From Sinobacterium norvegicum (GTDB taxonomy: Bacteria > Pseudomonadota > Gammaproteobacteria > Pseudomonadales > Sinobacteriaceae), in the NCBI RefSeq assembly GCF_923077115.1, contig NZ_CAKLPX010000002.1, positions 248,001 through 312,000 of the forward strand: a stretch of DNA of 64,000 nucleotides. The letters run 5' to 3'. The number at the start of each line of letters is the position of its first letter. Position 1 is the first letter of the stretch. The notes under the pieces are model-generated. The model did no database searches. It was not told the DNA's origin and worked only from the letters and a program-made list of their open reading frames with translations. This document shows positions 50,239 through 59,780 of this stretch, one piece after another. A program made the position numbers and the translations under genes.

Positions 50239-51033
50239 TTAACCGCCGCCGGCCAGCATTATTGTCAGCCCCTTGGTGATGTCGTTAACCCCGGCCTGGG
50301 GCAGTGTCGTGCCGCCGTCGATGGCCAGCGTTTGCCCCGTCATATAGCTGGATTGCTCGCTGGCTAAAAAGGCAGCGGCCTGAGCCAGCTCTATCATGGT
50401 ACCGACGCGGGCTGACGGCGCGGATTGCAGCAACGGTTTGATCAGGTCTGAGTTAACAATGCCCTCGGTCATCGGTGAGTTGATGAAGCCGGGTGAAATT
50501 GCGTTGCAGCGGATGGCGGGGCCGTACTCCAGCGCCGTCGACTTAGTCAGCGCCGTGACGCCGGCTTTGGCGGCGCAGTAGGGGGCTTCGCCGAAGGTGG
50601 GTCGCTCACCGGCCTGGGAGGTGATGTTGATAATACTGCTGCAGAGGGTTTCTGTGGCGCTGCTTTGCAGCAGCTTGATTGCCGCCTTGGTGGCAAAGAA
50701 GGTGCCGTGTAGATTGACCCGGATAATATGATCAAACTGCTCGCCGCTGTATTGGTCCAGTGGTGCGAGCGCACCGGTGCCGGCATTGTTAATCAGGCAG
50801 TCCAGGCCGCCAAGGTCGGCGGCTGCCTGCTCAATCGCTAGGCTGATCTGCTCTTCGTCGGCGACGTCAGCAACATAGCCGGCGCACTTTAGTGCGCTCT
50901 TACTCTCAGCCAGCAGCGTCTCGTCAACATCAATAATAGCGACCTTGGCGCCGAGCTCGATAAAGTGCTGGGCAATGGTATAGCCGATACCGCGACCGGC
51001 ACCGGTAATGATAACGCGTTTATTCTTCAACAT
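50239..51033 (-). CDS. Short-chain dehydrogenase/reductase
   Basis: A 264-aa SDR. TGAGRGIGYTIAQHF is the cofactor-binding Gly motif, with DVD after beta-2 (NAD preference); NNAGTGALAP follows. The catalytic Ser is in ITSQAGERP and YCAAKAG supplies Tyr and Lys. The C-terminus (YMTGQTLAIDGGTTLPQ) is the classical SDR end. Upstream of KshA on the same strand. It may oxidise a steroid or acyl-CoA hydroxyl; the substrate is not decided by sequence. Confidence 0.84.
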   Translation of the reverse strand: MLKNKRVIITGAGRGIGYTIAQHFIELGAKVAIIDVDETLLAESKSALKCAGYVADVADEEQISLAIEQAAADLGGLDCLINNAGTGALAPLDQYSGEQFDHIIRVNLHGTFFATKAAIKLLQSSATETLCSSIINITSQAGERPTFGEAPYCAAKAGVTALTKSTALEYGPAIRCNAISPGFINSPMTEGIVNSDLIKPLLQSAPSARVGTMIELAQAAAFLASEQSSYMTGQTLAIDGGTTLPQAGVNDITKGLTIMLAGGG

Positions 51034-51267
51034 TGGATGGCCATCTGATCAGTTTTTATTGTCGCTTCATTAAACACCAAGGCAGTATCTTTCAGCAATG
51101 ACCCAGCTGGGTGACCGGCGGCAATATTAGCCTGCCACAATTGATCATTATTGCCCGTTGATTGGCCATCTTTGTCGCCTATTGCTGCCCCAATTCGCTG
51201 TTGTAATAGCCCCAAGCCTAAGCAATCAGGCATTAATTTCTTCTCTAACATTTTATAATAGGGCGCT

Positions 51268-51984
51268 ATGATGAAAAACAAAAAAACAATCGGTGTAATC
51301 CTTCTCGCTTCTTCTTTATTGGTTGGTCAGGCACAGGCGGCATCCAATACCACGGCGCTGAAGCAGGGCAGTGTGTTCTTCGGCGCTGCCGCTGTCGGTG
51401 CGGTTGCCGGTGGTCCTGTTGGTTTTATTATCGGCGCCATTGCTGGCGGCTATTTAGGTGAGCAGATTAAAACCGCCGACGAGTTGCCGGCTGTCAACAA
51501 TGCCCTGGCTGAAACACAGCATGAGCTGATGTGGACAGAACAGGCCTTGGTGGACTCACAGCAACAATTATCAAGCGAGGTGGCGCGTAATAATGAGTTG
51601 GCAGAAACCGCCCTCGATCAATTACAGCTCGCCTTATTGTTTACCACCGGCGGCAGTTTGCTCAGCGAACAGGATATCGACAGGTTGGAGCAGCTGTCGG
51701 TGTTTTTGACCGAGCATCCACAGCTGTCTGTTCGTCTCGATGGCTATGCCGACCCGCGTGGTTCGGCCGAGTTTAATCAGCAGCTATCCGAGCAGCGGGT
51801 CGCATCGGTGCAGGCTTTGTTGACGGCTTTCAAAATAGAGTCCAACCGTATCGAGACCGTTAGCCATGGGGATTCGCAGGCCGAGTTAAGCGATAATAGC
51901 GATAACTACGCCATGGATCGTTTGGTCACCGTGAGATTGCACCGGGTGCCGATGGCGGATGTGGTGGCACAGATCAACCCGTAA
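51268..51984 (+). CDS. pdsO: PdsO-type OmpA-family protein of the proteobacterial sortase system
   Basis: A 238-aa exported protein. The signal peptide ends AQAASN. A glycine-zipper segment (GAAAVGAVAGGPVGFIIGAIAGGYLG) follows, then a coiled region (~75-115) and an OmpA C-terminal peptidoglycan-binding domain (LSVRLDGYADPRGSAEFNQQLSEQRVASV). This domain order is that of PdsO, the OmpA-family member of the proteobacterial dedicated sortase system, whose other parts lie 5-11 kb downstream. Separation from those genes is unusual. It would anchor to the peptidoglycan, perhaps holding or presenting the sorted protein; its role has not been shown experimentally as far as I know. Confidence 0.7.
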   Translation: MMKNKKTIGVILLASSLLVGQAQAASNTTALKQGSVFFGAAAVGAVAGGPVGFIIGAIAGGYLGEQIKTADELPAVNNALAETQHELMWTEQALVDSQQQLSSEVARNNELAETALDQLQLALLFTTGGSLLSEQDIDRLEQLSVFLTEHPQLSVRLDGYADPRGSAEFNQQLSEQRVASVQALLTAFKIESNRIETVSHGDSQAELSDNSDNYAMDRLVTVRLHRVPMADVVAQINP

Positions 51985-52125
51985 ATCTCTTCTCCGTTTG
52001 CGCCGTCAGCCTCTGCTCGACGGTTTTTTTGTGTCTAAAGAGATGGTCACTATTTTGTCTTGTTGCAACTAATCAGTGACTTGTTAAGCTGTGTCCTCTT
52101 AAAAATAACAACGATAGGTCGCGTC

Positions 52126-52482
52126 ATGACACGAAAAATATTCAACGTAGACAATATACATCCCGCCATTGCACAGCAAATAGGCGGTGGCTTCGAGCAG
52201 ACGATTGCAGAGGTTGAGGCCGCTGTTGAGCAGCATAAGATTGTGGTTGTTGGCATGGCCGGCAACCCTTATTGCAAGGGGGCAAAAAAACTATTGGATC
52301 AAGCCGGTTTAAGCTATCACTATCTAGAATATGGCAGTTATTTTAAGCAGTGGAGAAAACGCAGTGCGTTAAAAATGTGGCTGGGCTGGCAGAGCCTGCC
52401 GATGGTGTTTGTTGACCAGCAGTTTGTTGGCGGCAAAGAGGACTTAGAAGCATTGTTAGCCTCGGGGGCTGTCAAGGCATAG
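52126..52482 (+). CDS. Glutaredoxin-like protein (monothiol type)
   Basis: A 118-aa thioredoxin-fold protein with GNPYCKGAKKLLDQAGL: C50 followed by KGA, so the CxxC second Cys is replaced by Ala, the monothiol arrangement. WQSLPMVFVDQQFVGGKEDLEAL supplies the cis-Pro and the GG glutathione-binding turn. It likely handles glutathionylation or iron-sulphur delivery. I chose the ATG at 52126 with AGG upstream; a longer frame has no homology. Single-gene unit. Confidence 0.82.
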   Translation: MTRKIFNVDNIHPAIAQQIGGGFEQTIAEVEAAVEQHKIVVVGMAGNPYCKGAKKLLDQAGLSYHYLEYGSYFKQWRKRSALKMWLGWQSLPMVFVDQQFVGGKEDLEALLASGAVKA

Positions 52483-52599
52483 CGCCACATCAGAGCGTAA
52501 GACCGACAAGGAATCTGGTCGCTCTTGGGTCTGGATATTCAGCGAAGAATATATCATCTAAAAAGCTTCCCTTGTCGGCGGTGATGAACATTCAGAGAC

Positions 52600-52626
52600 A
52601 AAAAAACCCGCCGCAGCGGGTTTTTT
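52600..52626. terminator. Bidirectional terminator (glutaredoxin / large lipoprotein)
   Basis: CCCGC-CGCA-GCGGG stem with A7 before and T6 after; it mainly ends the leftward lipoprotein transcript. Confidence 0.82.
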
Positions 52627-52640
52627 ATTGAGCCGTAAAT

Positions 52641-54443
52641 TTATATTTCGACTGGAGTAACACCGGCCTCAATCAAATCGATGATCTGGTCGGCGGCTTG
52701 CTTGTTGAACAGCGTCTCGCCCTCACTGATATCGGTGCCGGCCATACCCATATTACCCTTGCGTACCACGCCATCAAGCTCAGTATAGATTAGTACTGCC
52801 TCATCGGCGTCTAGATCTGCCTCATCCATGACGGCTTCGGGAATAGACAGCACAAGAATATCCGCTGGCGCGCCAGCAGGTTTTTCAGTGCCCCAGGTTG
52901 CCGAGGCAATCTTGGCGCTAAACTGATTCGCCTGCCAATCGAAGTAGTAGTAGTGGACGTCCTTGGCCTCATTATCGATCAACTCGGCAATATAAATACC
53001 ATTGTCGACGTTGCTGACCACCAAACCGCTGATATTGGGGATATCGGCAGCACTCTCGCTGAACAGGTTGTCGAGGCTGTCGGTGCCTTGAACGTATTGT
53101 CCGGCATCAAACAGATCGGCCACTTCACAGTTGTCGCCGGCCAGTGGTGAGGCTTCGCCGCCCCAGCAATAACCGTCTTCTGCATACTCATACCACAGGG
53201 CATAGTTATCGTTGAGAACCACCTGCTTCAGTGCATAGCTCTTGGCGCCAGCAGAGAAGACGGCATCGTTATCGATAAGATCTTTGATGGGGGCATGGTT
53301 TTCAAAGCCGAGTTGGTCGGCAATGTTTAAGCCCTCTAAATCAACAATCTGAGTGGACGTTAGGCTGGTTTGCATGGTGTCGACAAGTTTGTCGGTGAGT
53401 GTGACGCTGCCATCAGCATTGCCGCTGGTGTTGTTCCAATCAGCACTTTGCACCCAGCCTTCTGAGGTTAAGAAAATTCCGCCATCGGCATTGTCGGTGT
53501 CAAAAGTTATCGCAGTACTCCATTCGCCGTCTTGCCAAATCTGCAGCTCGTCTTGTTCTGGGGCGTTTAATACACCGCGTTCCAGCTCAGCTTCACCGTC
53601 ATATTCTTCCGACCAGAACCAATGGATACCGCCAGCGCCATCGGCGACCAGCTCGGCCAGGTTACCCTCGGTAGCGTTCTGTGCCTTGACCACTTCGACG
53701 GCGATGATCTCTTCGACTTCTTCATCCACGGCTTCTAATAGTTCGTCGATAGAATCGTAATCTTCAGGGTCCAAACCATCGTCTAGCAATGATTGATAGA
53801 CATCTTGAATCTTCGTCACCATGTTCTCGACGGCGGCGACATCGGCGGCATCGTTAACATCGAAGCCGAGGGCTTCGAAGGTCGAGGCATCGTCCAAGCT
53901 TTCAATAAAGTTGCTGTAGGCTGAGGTGGAGGCGATGTCGACCTTGATATTTTCGGAGGTGGTCGGCGCGAAAATGGTATCGTCGGGGAGTGGCGAGCCA
54001 ACGGTGAGTTCGAGGGGGCCGTTGATATCGGCGACAATAATACAATCTAAACGAGGATTGCCGGGTACGCTGATTTCCCAGGTGCCATCAGGGTTCTGGC
54101 TGATGTTGTCTTCAGTCAACTCGACAATCTCGACCACATTACCGGCGGTGTCGACCACGGTGACGGCGAAGTTGCCGGCGTCTAAATCACTGCCATCGAC
54201 GGCGTAGGCGGGGGCGATGAAGAAGTTTTTAAGCTGTTGCGGTAGTGTTAGGGCGGCAACTGTCTGCAGTGAGTCAGGCGCTTGTACATCGACGGTAAAA
54301 GCGGTTGTGGCAGGTGCATCGCCGGGAGTGCCGCCATCGTCGCCGCTGGCAAGGGACGGAGAAGATGAGCCGCTATCGCTACAACCAGCAGCGAAGACGG
54401 CGGCGCTGAGTACAGCTACCGACAATATTTTTTTATTAAACAT
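52641..54443 (-). CDS. Large acidic lipoprotein, function unknown
   Basis: A 600-aa lipoprotein: lipobox FAAGC (C21), then a Ser/Gly/Asp linker (SDSGSSSPSLASGDDGG). The mature protein is strongly acidic (for example EAVDEEVEEIIAVE), as in proteins of marine bacteria. It has at least two regions: ~45-270 with a helical acidic middle, and ~270-600 with WFWSEEYDGEAELERGVLNAPE and several Cys (YCWGGEASPLAGDNCEV). I recognise no domain. It is isolated, leftward, with its own terminator, between glutaredoxin and signal peptidase genes. Confidence 0.7.
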   Translation of the reverse strand: MFNKKILSVAVLSAAVFAAGCSDSGSSSPSLASGDDGGTPGDAPATTAFTVDVQAPDSLQTVAALTLPQQLKNFFIAPAYAVDGSDLDAGNFAVTVVDTAGNVVEIVELTEDNISQNPDGTWEISVPGNPRLDCIIVADINGPLELTVGSPLPDDTIFAPTTSENIKVDIASTSAYSNFIESLDDASTFEALGFDVNDAADVAAVENMVTKIQDVYQSLLDDGLDPEDYDSIDELLEAVDEEVEEIIAVEVVKAQNATEGNLAELVADGAGGIHWFWSEEYDGEAELERGVLNAPEQDELQIWQDGEWSTAITFDTDNADGGIFLTSEGWVQSADWNNTSGNADGSVTLTDKLVDTMQTSLTSTQIVDLEGLNIADQLGFENHAPIKDLIDNDAVFSAGAKSYALKQVVLNDNYALWYEYAEDGYCWGGEASPLAGDNCEVADLFDAGQYVQGTDSLDNLFSESAADIPNISGLVVSNVDNGIYIAELIDNEAKDVHYYYFDWQANQFSAKIASATWGTEKPAGAPADILVLSIPEAVMDEADLDADEAVLIYTELDGVVRKGNMGMAGTDISEGETLFNKQAADQIIDLIEAGVTPVEI

Positions 54444-54597
54444 AGTGTTATAGAATTCCGTTTATAGTTATATGGACGAGCAGGGGGCTAAACATTCCAA
54501 TAGCCCAAATAAAATATAATAATATGACCTTCGTCACACTCCCGCGATTAAGGGGTTTTGTCGTCAGCAGGCGTTTTTTTTACGATATGGGTGTTTT

Positions 54598-55392
54598 TTG
54601 ATCAATAATAAGCTGTGGTTTGTGCTGGGTCTGCTATTTCCTCCCCTGTTTTTTCTGCGCGCTGCCCAGGCCTCGCTGGCGTGGTTTTATTGTGCGCTGT
54701 GGATGTCTGTCCCGCTATTGCAGTGGCTGTTGTATCGCCAATCGCTGCCGCTGATCAGCTATTTTTATTATTACCCTGCCCTGATGGCTGTGGCTCTAAC
54801 GCATCGGTTATTGAGCAAGAGTCAGGTTGGTAGAGCGGCGGCATTTGGCCTGCCACTGGTGTTGATGGTGGTCGCCTTGGTGGTGAGCAACGCCTTGGTG
54901 CATCGTTATGTAGGCCAACTCTACCAGGTGCAGTCGCTGTCGATGGCGCCGGGCATTGGTCGAAACGATGTGGTCAGAGTCGAAAATTTGTCGCCACTGT
55001 GGCGTTTTATTCGCGCTCAGCCCAGTCGAGGGCAACTCCCTGTCGCCAGCAAGGTGCTGTTCTATTCGCCGCCGCATCACCGTTTTATAATCAAAAGAGT
55101 TGTTGCCGTTGCCGGTGATAAAGTGGCGTTTTCAGAAAATGAACTATGGGTGAATAATGTCAAAGTCGAGGCGGTGTTCAGCCAGAAAAATAAAGCCAGT
55201 ACGGTTTATCGGCAGCGATTGTTTGATGTAACCTTCTCTATTATTGAGAAAGACAGCGGCAGTGGATTACGAGGCGGCGAAGTGGTGCCCGCGGGGCATT
55301 ATTTTGTTATCGGCGACAACCGCGATAACTCTGTCGATAGCCGCGAATTTGGCAGTATCGACCAACAATATATCGTGGGAATTATTCGCTGA
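54598..55392 (+). CDS. Signal peptidase I-like protein (S26) with multi-helix N-terminus
   Basis: A 264-aa inner-membrane protease homologue. About three to four helices fill residues 5-105, followed by a periplasmic S26 catalytic domain. The Ser is S115 (QVQSLSMAPGI) and the general-base Lys is K166 (FIIKRVVAVAGD); GDNRDNSVDSREFG is the conserved box near the end. Most LepB proteins have two helices, so this one is atypical and may be a specialised paralogue, possibly linked to the neighbouring sortase system. It starts with TTG at 54598; the ribosome-binding site is poor and the start could lie further in. Confidence 0.76.
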   Translation: MINNKLWFVLGLLFPPLFFLRAAQASLAWFYCALWMSVPLLQWLLYRQSLPLISYFYYYPALMAVALTHRLLSKSQVGRAAAFGLPLVLMVVALVVSNALVHRYVGQLYQVQSLSMAPGIGRNDVVRVENLSPLWRFIRAQPSRGQLPVASKVLFYSPPHHRFIIKRVVAVAGDKVAFSENELWVNNVKVEAVFSQKNKASTVYRQRLFDVTFSIIEKDSGSGLRGGEVVPAGHYFVIGDNRDNSVDSREFGSIDQQYIVGIIR

Positions 55393-55580
55393 AATGAAAA
55401 TTTATCCCGGTGATGTCAATGTGTTATACAAACAAGGGTGAGTCTATAAGGCATTGTTTAATAAAATTTATAATAACTAATAGTTTAATATCAAGGTCGA
55501 TAGAATACGTCGATTTGTCGATAAAAACGGTGTGTGCCCCTGTGGCATGAAACCGGGAAAATAAAATCTAAGGGTGTGTT

Positions 55581-56756
55581 ATGTCAGCGAAGAAAAAGTT
55601 TGGTGTTGTTGTCTACGGTGCCACCGGTTATACCGGCCGCTTGGTTTGTGAGTATTTAAATAAGCAGTACGGTGTGAATGGTGAAGTAACGTGGGCGATG
55701 GCGGGTCGCAGCCAAGAAAAGCTGGTGCAAGTCCGTGATGCAATGGGTATTCCGAATGATGTGCCCTTGGTCATCGCCGATGCTGATCAGCCTGCGACGG
55801 TTCAGGCCATGATAGAAAGCACGCAGGTGGTGCTTACCACCGTTGGCCCCTATCAAAAATATGGCTCCGATTTGGTGCGACTATGCAGTGAACTGGGGAC
55901 AGATTATGTCGACTTATGCGGTGAACCTGCCTGGATGCATGACATGATAGCGGCCCATGCAGAGACAGCAAAAGCCAGTGGTGCACGGATTGTTTTTTCA
56001 TGTGGTTTCGATTCTATACCCTTTGACTTAGGGGTTCATTTTTTACAGCAGGCCGCGGTCGAAAAATACTCCCAGCCATTCTCACGGGTTAAAGGGCGTG
56101 TGCGTTCGATGAACGGTACTTTTTCGGGCGGCACATTGGAGAGCTTTCGTTTGACGATAAAGGCGGCGGCGAAAAATCCAGAACTCATTAAAGTATTGAC
56201 CAACCCCTTTGCATTAACCGGTTCATTTTCTGGTCCGGTACAGCCCTCGGGTATGGCCCCGGTCTTTGATCAAGAGCTTAATAGCTGGTCAGCTCCGTTT
56301 GTGATGGCGACAATCAATACTAAAAACATACACCGCAGCAACGTACTGTTAGCGCATCAATACGGTGAGGATTTTGTCTATGACGAGATGCTGTTGACTG
56401 GCCCCGGCGAGAAAGGTGAGGCAATGGCCAATATGGTTGCGCAAGATAAATCCATGGCAAATGACCCGATGAAACCAGGTGAAGGCCCTTCAAAAGAGTC
56501 ACGCGAAGCTGGGTTTTATGATGTTTTATTTGTCGGCTCAAACGACAACGGTGATACATTGATGGCCAGTGTCAAAGGCGACAAAGACCCCGGCTATGGC
56601 TCAACCTGTAAGATGATCAGCGAAAGTGCAATTTGTTTACTAAAGCGCTTAGATATCGCCGGCGGCGGTATCTGGACACCCGCTTCGGCGATGGGTTCGT
56701 TACTGATTGATCGCCTGCAAGATAACGCCGGTTTGACCTTTCAGCTAGAGCGCTAA
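55581..56756 (+). CDS. Saccharopine dehydrogenase-like / trans-acting enoyl reductase-like protein
   Basis: A 391-aa Rossmann-fold protein with VVVYGATGYTGRLVCEYL (NAD(P) Gly motif), AGRSQEKL and VLTTVGPYQKYG, then DYVDLCGEP and FSCGFDSIPFDLG. This set marks the saccharopine dehydrogenase-related family that includes the mycobacterial trans-acting enoyl reductase of lipid biosynthesis. It probably reduces a double bond in a lipid or acyl substrate with NADPH. The substrate is unknown. AAGGG precedes the ATG. It is convergent with the sortase-system kinase gene. Confidence 0.78.
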   Translation: MSAKKKFGVVVYGATGYTGRLVCEYLNKQYGVNGEVTWAMAGRSQEKLVQVRDAMGIPNDVPLVIADADQPATVQAMIESTQVVLTTVGPYQKYGSDLVRLCSELGTDYVDLCGEPAWMHDMIAAHAETAKASGARIVFSCGFDSIPFDLGVHFLQQAAVEKYSQPFSRVKGRVRSMNGTFSGGTLESFRLTIKAAAKNPELIKVLTNPFALTGSFSGPVQPSGMAPVFDQELNSWSAPFVMATINTKNIHRSNVLLAHQYGEDFVYDEMLLTGPGEKGEAMANMVAQDKSMANDPMKPGEGPSKESREAGFYDVLFVGSNDNGDTLMASVKGDKDPGYGSTCKMISESAICLLKRLDIAGGGIWTPASAMGSLLIDRLQDNAGLTFQLER

Positions 56757-56820
56757 GCTTTAAACATTGCCTTGATTGCTTGTAGGGTATGCTGCCAACC
56801 CGTACAGCATATACCAAACG

Positions 56821-58836
56821 TTAGTGCTCATCATCGACGGGCAGACGAATATCAAAGCATACGCCGGTTTGATCATCTAGGTTGTAGCCCTTGATCGAAC
56901 CGCGATGAAACTCGACGATTAATTTAACGATATGGAGCCCGAGGCCAAGGTGGCCATCGTCGCCCTTGTTTTCCCGCATCGATACCATATTGTCAAATAA
57001 CTGGTGCTGCAGTTTTTGTGGTAACAGCGGCCCCTCGTTAGTCACGGTGATAATGCGAGCGTGGGAAGAGAGGGTGTAATCGATGCTGATAACGCCGCCG
57101 TCTGGGCAGAAATCAGCGGCGTTATCGACCAGCTTGTCGAGCATTTGCACGATCAACTCTGGCACCATTACTGCGCTGTCATCGGCGGTTTTTCTTTCGC
57201 TTGTTGTTGAAGAACTAATGCGCTGCTGTGGGTAAATGTCTTGATAGCTGAGGACGACATGCTCGATGAGTTTGGCGAGGTTAACAGTTTCAAATTCAGC
57301 CTGTTTAATGCTGTCTTCGACACGGCTGGCCTCGCTCATGGCAGTGATGATTTTGCTCAGTCGCAGGGCGCCATCCTTTGCCCGCTGTCGGTAAACATCA
57401 CCTTGTTCTGAAGTCTCGAGGTTATCGAGAGAGGAGTGAATAATCGCCAGCGGTGTGCGCAGCTCGTGTGAGAGCTTGCTCGACAGTGTGCGTAAGTAGT
57501 CGGTGTATTCCTGCAGCCGATTAAACAGGGTTTGATAGCTGCGAGCCAAATCGCCAATTTCATCACGGCTATGACTGTTGGGCAGCTGCCGCTGTTCAAT
57601 ACCCTGTTGAAAACTACCGTCTTCATCGAGCAAGCGTTCGGCGCTGATGCTGAGTGTGCGGATACGCCAGCTGAGCCAGCCGGAAAAACCGATCAGGGCG
57701 AAGAGCAATACGGCGATGGCCAGTGTGCTGTAACCAAGCAGCTTGCTGAAGGCGCCATCGGTAAGCGATAGAAAGCGCTCGCTGCTTTGCTGGCCAATCA
57801 GCGAGCCGATGACATCGCCATTGTGGATAATCGGTACCGCCGTACTGAGCAGCTTTTGATTGCCGGTGGCCAGATTATACCAGCGCGAACTTGGTTGGCC
57901 GATGAGGGCGCTGATGTTTTCCGGGCTGCTGATCTTGCCGGTATGAAGATTATCTTCATTGTGCTGTTTAAGCTGACTTAGAATCGAACGATAGAGTTTT
58001 CTAATTAACCAGTAGGCGTCACTGTCGCCGCTATTGTCGGTATCATAATCGCCATCATGACCGACAATCCACTGTTGTTTATTGGTGACGATTAAGCGAA
58101 CACCGTGACTGTTAAACACAGCCAGCCTGTTATTCAGTGATTGCCGCGGATAGTAAATTGTATCAGCTGTTTTATTACCAAGGCTTAAATGACTGCTGCC
58201 ATCGACAATGAGAAAGCTGAGTTTGTCGCCAGCAAGCGCCAAGGGCAGAGTGAACTCTATGTTGTAGCCCTGATCGCTGTCGAGCCATTGGCCGTAAATA
58301 TTGTGTTGTTCTCTGACTTTTCCTCGGTAGAGATAGCGGGCATACACATTGCCAGGTGTTGAGCTGTTGATAACATAACGACGGCCGCTTTCGGTAATCA
58401 GTACAATACGATCGCCATTATTGAGTGGTGAGACTGAGGGGTTATAGAATTGGTGCTGGTTGCTTTTTACGCTGATATAAAAAAATAAATTTTTATTGTA
58501 AATGGCTGTGCGATAACTGGCGGAGAACTCCGCTTGCTGTGGATGCGAAAGGGAATGGTTTAAGGGGTGTTGCCAGTCATCGTCATAGCCGTCGAGAATA
58601 ATATTATTGTCGCTGCGGTCAAAATAAAGCGTCTCTTGGCTGGCCACATCATGGCTGTTTAGCAGTAACAGTTCATCGTCGCTGATAGCGGCGGCAATAG
58701 TACGCAGAGAGGCGTTCAGGCTTTGTTGCTGGCCCTGTTGCAGGGCCAGCTCAAGCTCGCGAATAAACTGAGTTGCCGCCAGCGGTAATAGCAGAACCAA
58801 TAGGCTGGTCAACAATAATTGCTGTCTAAGTTTCAT
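56821..58836 (-). CDS. pdsS: Sortase-system sensor histidine kinase (PdsS type)
   Basis: A 671-aa inner-membrane kinase. Helix 1 (~5-22) leads to a large periplasmic sensor (~25-365) with a carbohydrate-binding-like first part (DGYDDDWQHPLNHS). Helix 2 (~370-390) is followed by a HAMP-like linker, HisKA with H457 (SHELRTPLAIIHSS), and HATPase with N box LVDNAADFCPDGG and G box GLGLHIVK. The long sensor and the company of regulator, substrate and sortase match the dedicated sortase-system kinase of proteobacteria. It lies 36 bp downstream of the regulator gene on the same strand. Confidence 0.82.
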   Translation of the reverse strand: MKLRQQLLLTSLLVLLLPLAATQFIRELELALQQGQQQSLNASLRTIAAAISDDELLLLNSHDVASQETLYFDRSDNNIILDGYDDDWQHPLNHSLSHPQQAEFSASYRTAIYNKNLFFYISVKSNQHQFYNPSVSPLNNGDRIVLITESGRRYVINSSTPGNVYARYLYRGKVREQHNIYGQWLDSDQGYNIEFTLPLALAGDKLSFLIVDGSSHLSLGNKTADTIYYPRQSLNNRLAVFNSHGVRLIVTNKQQWIVGHDGDYDTDNSGDSDAYWLIRKLYRSILSQLKQHNEDNLHTGKISSPENISALIGQPSSRWYNLATGNQKLLSTAVPIIHNGDVIGSLIGQQSSERFLSLTDGAFSKLLGYSTLAIAVLLFALIGFSGWLSWRIRTLSISAERLLDEDGSFQQGIEQRQLPNSHSRDEIGDLARSYQTLFNRLQEYTDYLRTLSSKLSHELRTPLAIIHSSLDNLETSEQGDVYRQRAKDGALRLSKIITAMSEASRVEDSIKQAEFETVNLAKLIEHVVLSYQDIYPQQRISSSTTSERKTADDSAVMVPELIVQMLDKLVDNAADFCPDGGVISIDYTLSSHARIITVTNEGPLLPQKLQHQLFDNMVSMRENKGDDGHLGLGLHIVKLIVEFHRGSIKGYNLDDQTGVCFDIRLPVDDEH

Positions 58837-58872
58837 GGCAAGGCTCTGATCTGTTGATCGTAGTCTTCAGCA

Positions 58873-59562
58873 TTATGGACGCCAACGGTAGCCCATGCCA
58901 TAGGCGGATTCGATGGAGCAAAAATCGGCATCGGTGGCTTGGAATTTTTTTCGAATTCGCTTTACGTGGCTGGTTATGGTGTTGTCATCGAGCACCACAT
59001 TGGCGGCGTCCATCAATTGGCTGCGGCTTTTAACATGGCCTGGGTGTTGCGCCAGAGCATGACAAATCCAAAACTCGGTGACGGTTAAATCGATGCTGGC
59101 TGACTGCCAGCTCACCGTCATCCGCTGCTTGTTAATAGTCAACGGGCCCTGTTGAATAATATCCTCGATCACCGCCGGTTGTTTCAAGGCCTCGATACGG
59201 CGAAGCAGGGCGACAATGCGTGCCAGCATCTGCGCCAGGCTGATGTCCTTGCTCAAATACTCATCGGCGCCGAGGCGCAGGCCAGAGATCACATCGATCT
59301 CGCTGTCGCGGGCGGTAAGAAAAATAATCGGCAGGGTGGCCGATTGGTTTCTTAGCTCTCGGCATAGTTCAAAGCCGCCCTCGATATCATCGCCGAGGCC
59401 GACATCAATCACCGCTAAATCGGGCAGTTGCTGCTCAAACGAGGCCATGGCGCTGCTGCGATCGGCGAATAGGCTGACCCGATAGCCCTGTTTCTCGAAG
59501 GCGTCTCGGTAGTTTTGGGCGATAACAATTTCGTCTTCAACAATGGCAATGTGCTTGGGCAT
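58873..59562 (-). CDS. pdsR: Sortase-system response regulator (PdsR type, OmpR family)
   Basis: A 229-aa regulator. The receiver domain has the acidic pair E9-D10 (IAIVEDE), phosphoacceptor D53 (LAVIDVGLGDD), Thr in FLTARDSE and Lys in YLSKDISL. The C-terminal winged helix (LTVTEFWICHALAQHPGHVKSRSQLMDAANVVLDDNTITSHVKRIRKKF) is of OmpR type. It should respond to the adjacent kinase and control the divergent sortase operon across 218 bp. I chose MPKHIAIVEDE as the start; the longer frame has no family match. Confidence 0.83.
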   Translation of the reverse strand: MPKHIAIVEDEIVIAQNYRDAFEKQGYRVSLFADRSSAMASFEQQLPDLAVIDVGLGDDIEGGFELCRELRNQSATLPIIFLTARDSEIDVISGLRLGADEYLSKDISLAQMLARIVALLRRIEALKQPAVIEDIIQQGPLTINKQRMTVSWQSASIDLTVTEFWICHALAQHPGHVKSRSQLMDAANVVLDDNTITSHVKRIRKKFQATDADFCSIESAYGMGYRWRP

Positions 59563-59780
59563 GGTGTCTTCGTCGTCGTGGCTAACGGAGTTGCTGTGTA
59601 TGAATAGGCTTACAGTGTGTTTCAGAGTAGCCAAGTTAAGCAGCATTGTAACGCAAAAAGCATCGCCAACAGCGCCCTGCCATTATTCGCCACAATTGAT
59701 CACTGCTTTGTCATAACCCGGTCCTGTTGCAGCCATATTGAACGGCTTTAATCACTGCATCAACCGTGAGGAATATGACG

